From positions 1,145,626 through 1,178,993 of the forward strand of contig NZ_DS022294.1 of NCBI RefSeq assembly GCF_000153765.1: a stretch of 33,368 nucleotides of DNA, read 5' to 3'. The DNA comes from Mariprofundus ferrooxydans PV-1. GTDB lineage: Bacteria; Pseudomonadota; Zetaproteobacteria; Mariprofundales; Mariprofundaceae. The position numbers were made by a program, and so were the translations under genes. The notes beneath the pieces were generated by a model. It was not told the DNA's origin, ran no database searches, and was given only the letters and a program-made list of their open reading frames with translations. Position 1 is the stretch's first letter. Each line of letters opens with the position of its first letter. Below, piece after piece: positions 33,012 through 33,368 of the stretch.

Positions 33012-33368
33012 CAGTTGCCTCCCTGTCCGCGAGCATTCCAGCGCTCTGCCGTATCATGCAGCGTAGCAATATCCTGTTGCAGGGCGTCCAGATTTTCCGG
33101 CAGACCCAATTCAGGCATCGCCTCACCTTTGGCTGCGGCCATGGCCTGCGCCTGCAACAGCAGCTCTGCACGCAGCGACTGCCATGATGCCTTATCGGGC
33201 CACTCTTCCAGCGTCAGATGCCGGGCTGTATCAAGCAGCGGGCACGCAAACCCGACAGGCGGCGCACCTCATCCGACGGCGCCCTGTGCAGTGAAACTGG
33301 CCGACGATCCATGCCAGCCATGGGTGTTCCGGTTGTGGAAGCATTTCAGGTGTGCGGGGGCTGCCATC
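33011..33368 (-). pseudogene. 3' part of the gene upstream of hemY, with two apparent frameshifts
   Basis: The frame ending at TGA 33011-33013 gives LLDTARHLTLEEWPDKASW and then a helical Gln/Ala-rich tail of about 60 residues. Upstream of 33236 this frame reaches a stop, but the protein-like reading continues in the next frame (HRAPSDEVRRLSGLRAR, 33238-33288) and then in the third (PEMLPQPEHPWLAWIVGQFH, 33291-33350). Two single missing bases, near 33236 and 33289, would restore one protein. The position fits HemX, but the sequence does not convincingly match it. The gene is cut by the window edge. It may be a pseudogene or show sequencing errors near a contig end. Confidence 0.6.

Noticed and set aside
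33011-33368. Calling the truncated right-end gene hemX
   Set aside because: The position upstream of hemY fits, but the residues do not convincingly match HemX and the frame is broken, so no symbol was given.

Overview
The window is a gene-dense stretch of a Gram-negative bacterial chromosome, most likely from the Pseudomonadota. Supporting signs are HemY, a lipobox lipoprotein, a pyruvate dehydrogenase complex with alpha2beta2-type E1 and a lipoyl-domain E3, a YciH-type SUI1 protein and an E. coli Mak-like ROK kinase. Base composition is moderately GC-rich and looks even throughout. No phage, transposase, CRISPR, rRNA or tRNA gene was seen. The split glycine decarboxylase (gcvPA/gcvPB) and the mix of housekeeping genes would fit an environmental lineage such as the Zetaproteobacteria, but that placement is a guess.

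Layout. 1-7850: cstA (pyruvate/peptide permease family) converges on a minus-strand yciH/SUI1 gene. Then comes a plus-strand pyruvate dehydrogenase operon (pdhA-pdhB-pdhC-lpdA). Its E2 and E3 both begin with nearly identical lipoyl domains, and an inverted element built of 9-nt units sits between them. 7855-10602: a minus-strand MFS transporter, then an unrecognised membrane protein coupled to an HDOD-domain protein. 10743-14986: a ClC channel with CBS domains, a UvrD/PcrA-type helicase and a glutaredoxin-type ArsC-like reductase, tightly packed. 15109-17277: RecQ on the minus strand. 17529-21310: a minus-strand arsenic operon, acr3-arsC-gapdh-arsJ, with a promoter whose spacer carries a perfect palindromic operator but with no arsR in the window. 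21595-21807: a small orphan gene with its own strong promoter and terminator. 21856-27253: a minus-strand one-carbon operon, folD-gcvT-gcvH-gcvPA-gcvPB, with a second, larger 9-nt-unit inverted element between gcvPA and gcvH. 27434-31315: a plus-strand run of mak-like kinase, VOC protein, glycine-zipper/TPR lipoprotein, FMN reductase, DUF4442 thioesterase-like protein and 2-hydroxychromene-2-carboxylate isomerase-like protein. 31344-33368: a minus-strand Rieske ferredoxin-like gene, hemY, and the 3' end of a further gene whose frame is broken twice.

How the genes work together. Pyruvate import (cstA) sits beside pyruvate oxidation (PDH). The ars operon pairs arsenite export (ArsC + Acr3) with export of 1-arseno-3-phosphoglycerate (GAPDH + ArsJ). 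FolD and the glycine cleavage system share methylene-tetrahydrofolate.

The non-coding signals most worth a second look are: (a) a consensus promoter followed by two hairpins and a perfect intrinsic terminator in front of the Rieske gene, which looks like an attenuator or small RNA; (b) the ars promoter-operator; (c) the two 9-nt-unit inverted elements, each just upstream of a gene for a lipoylated protein.
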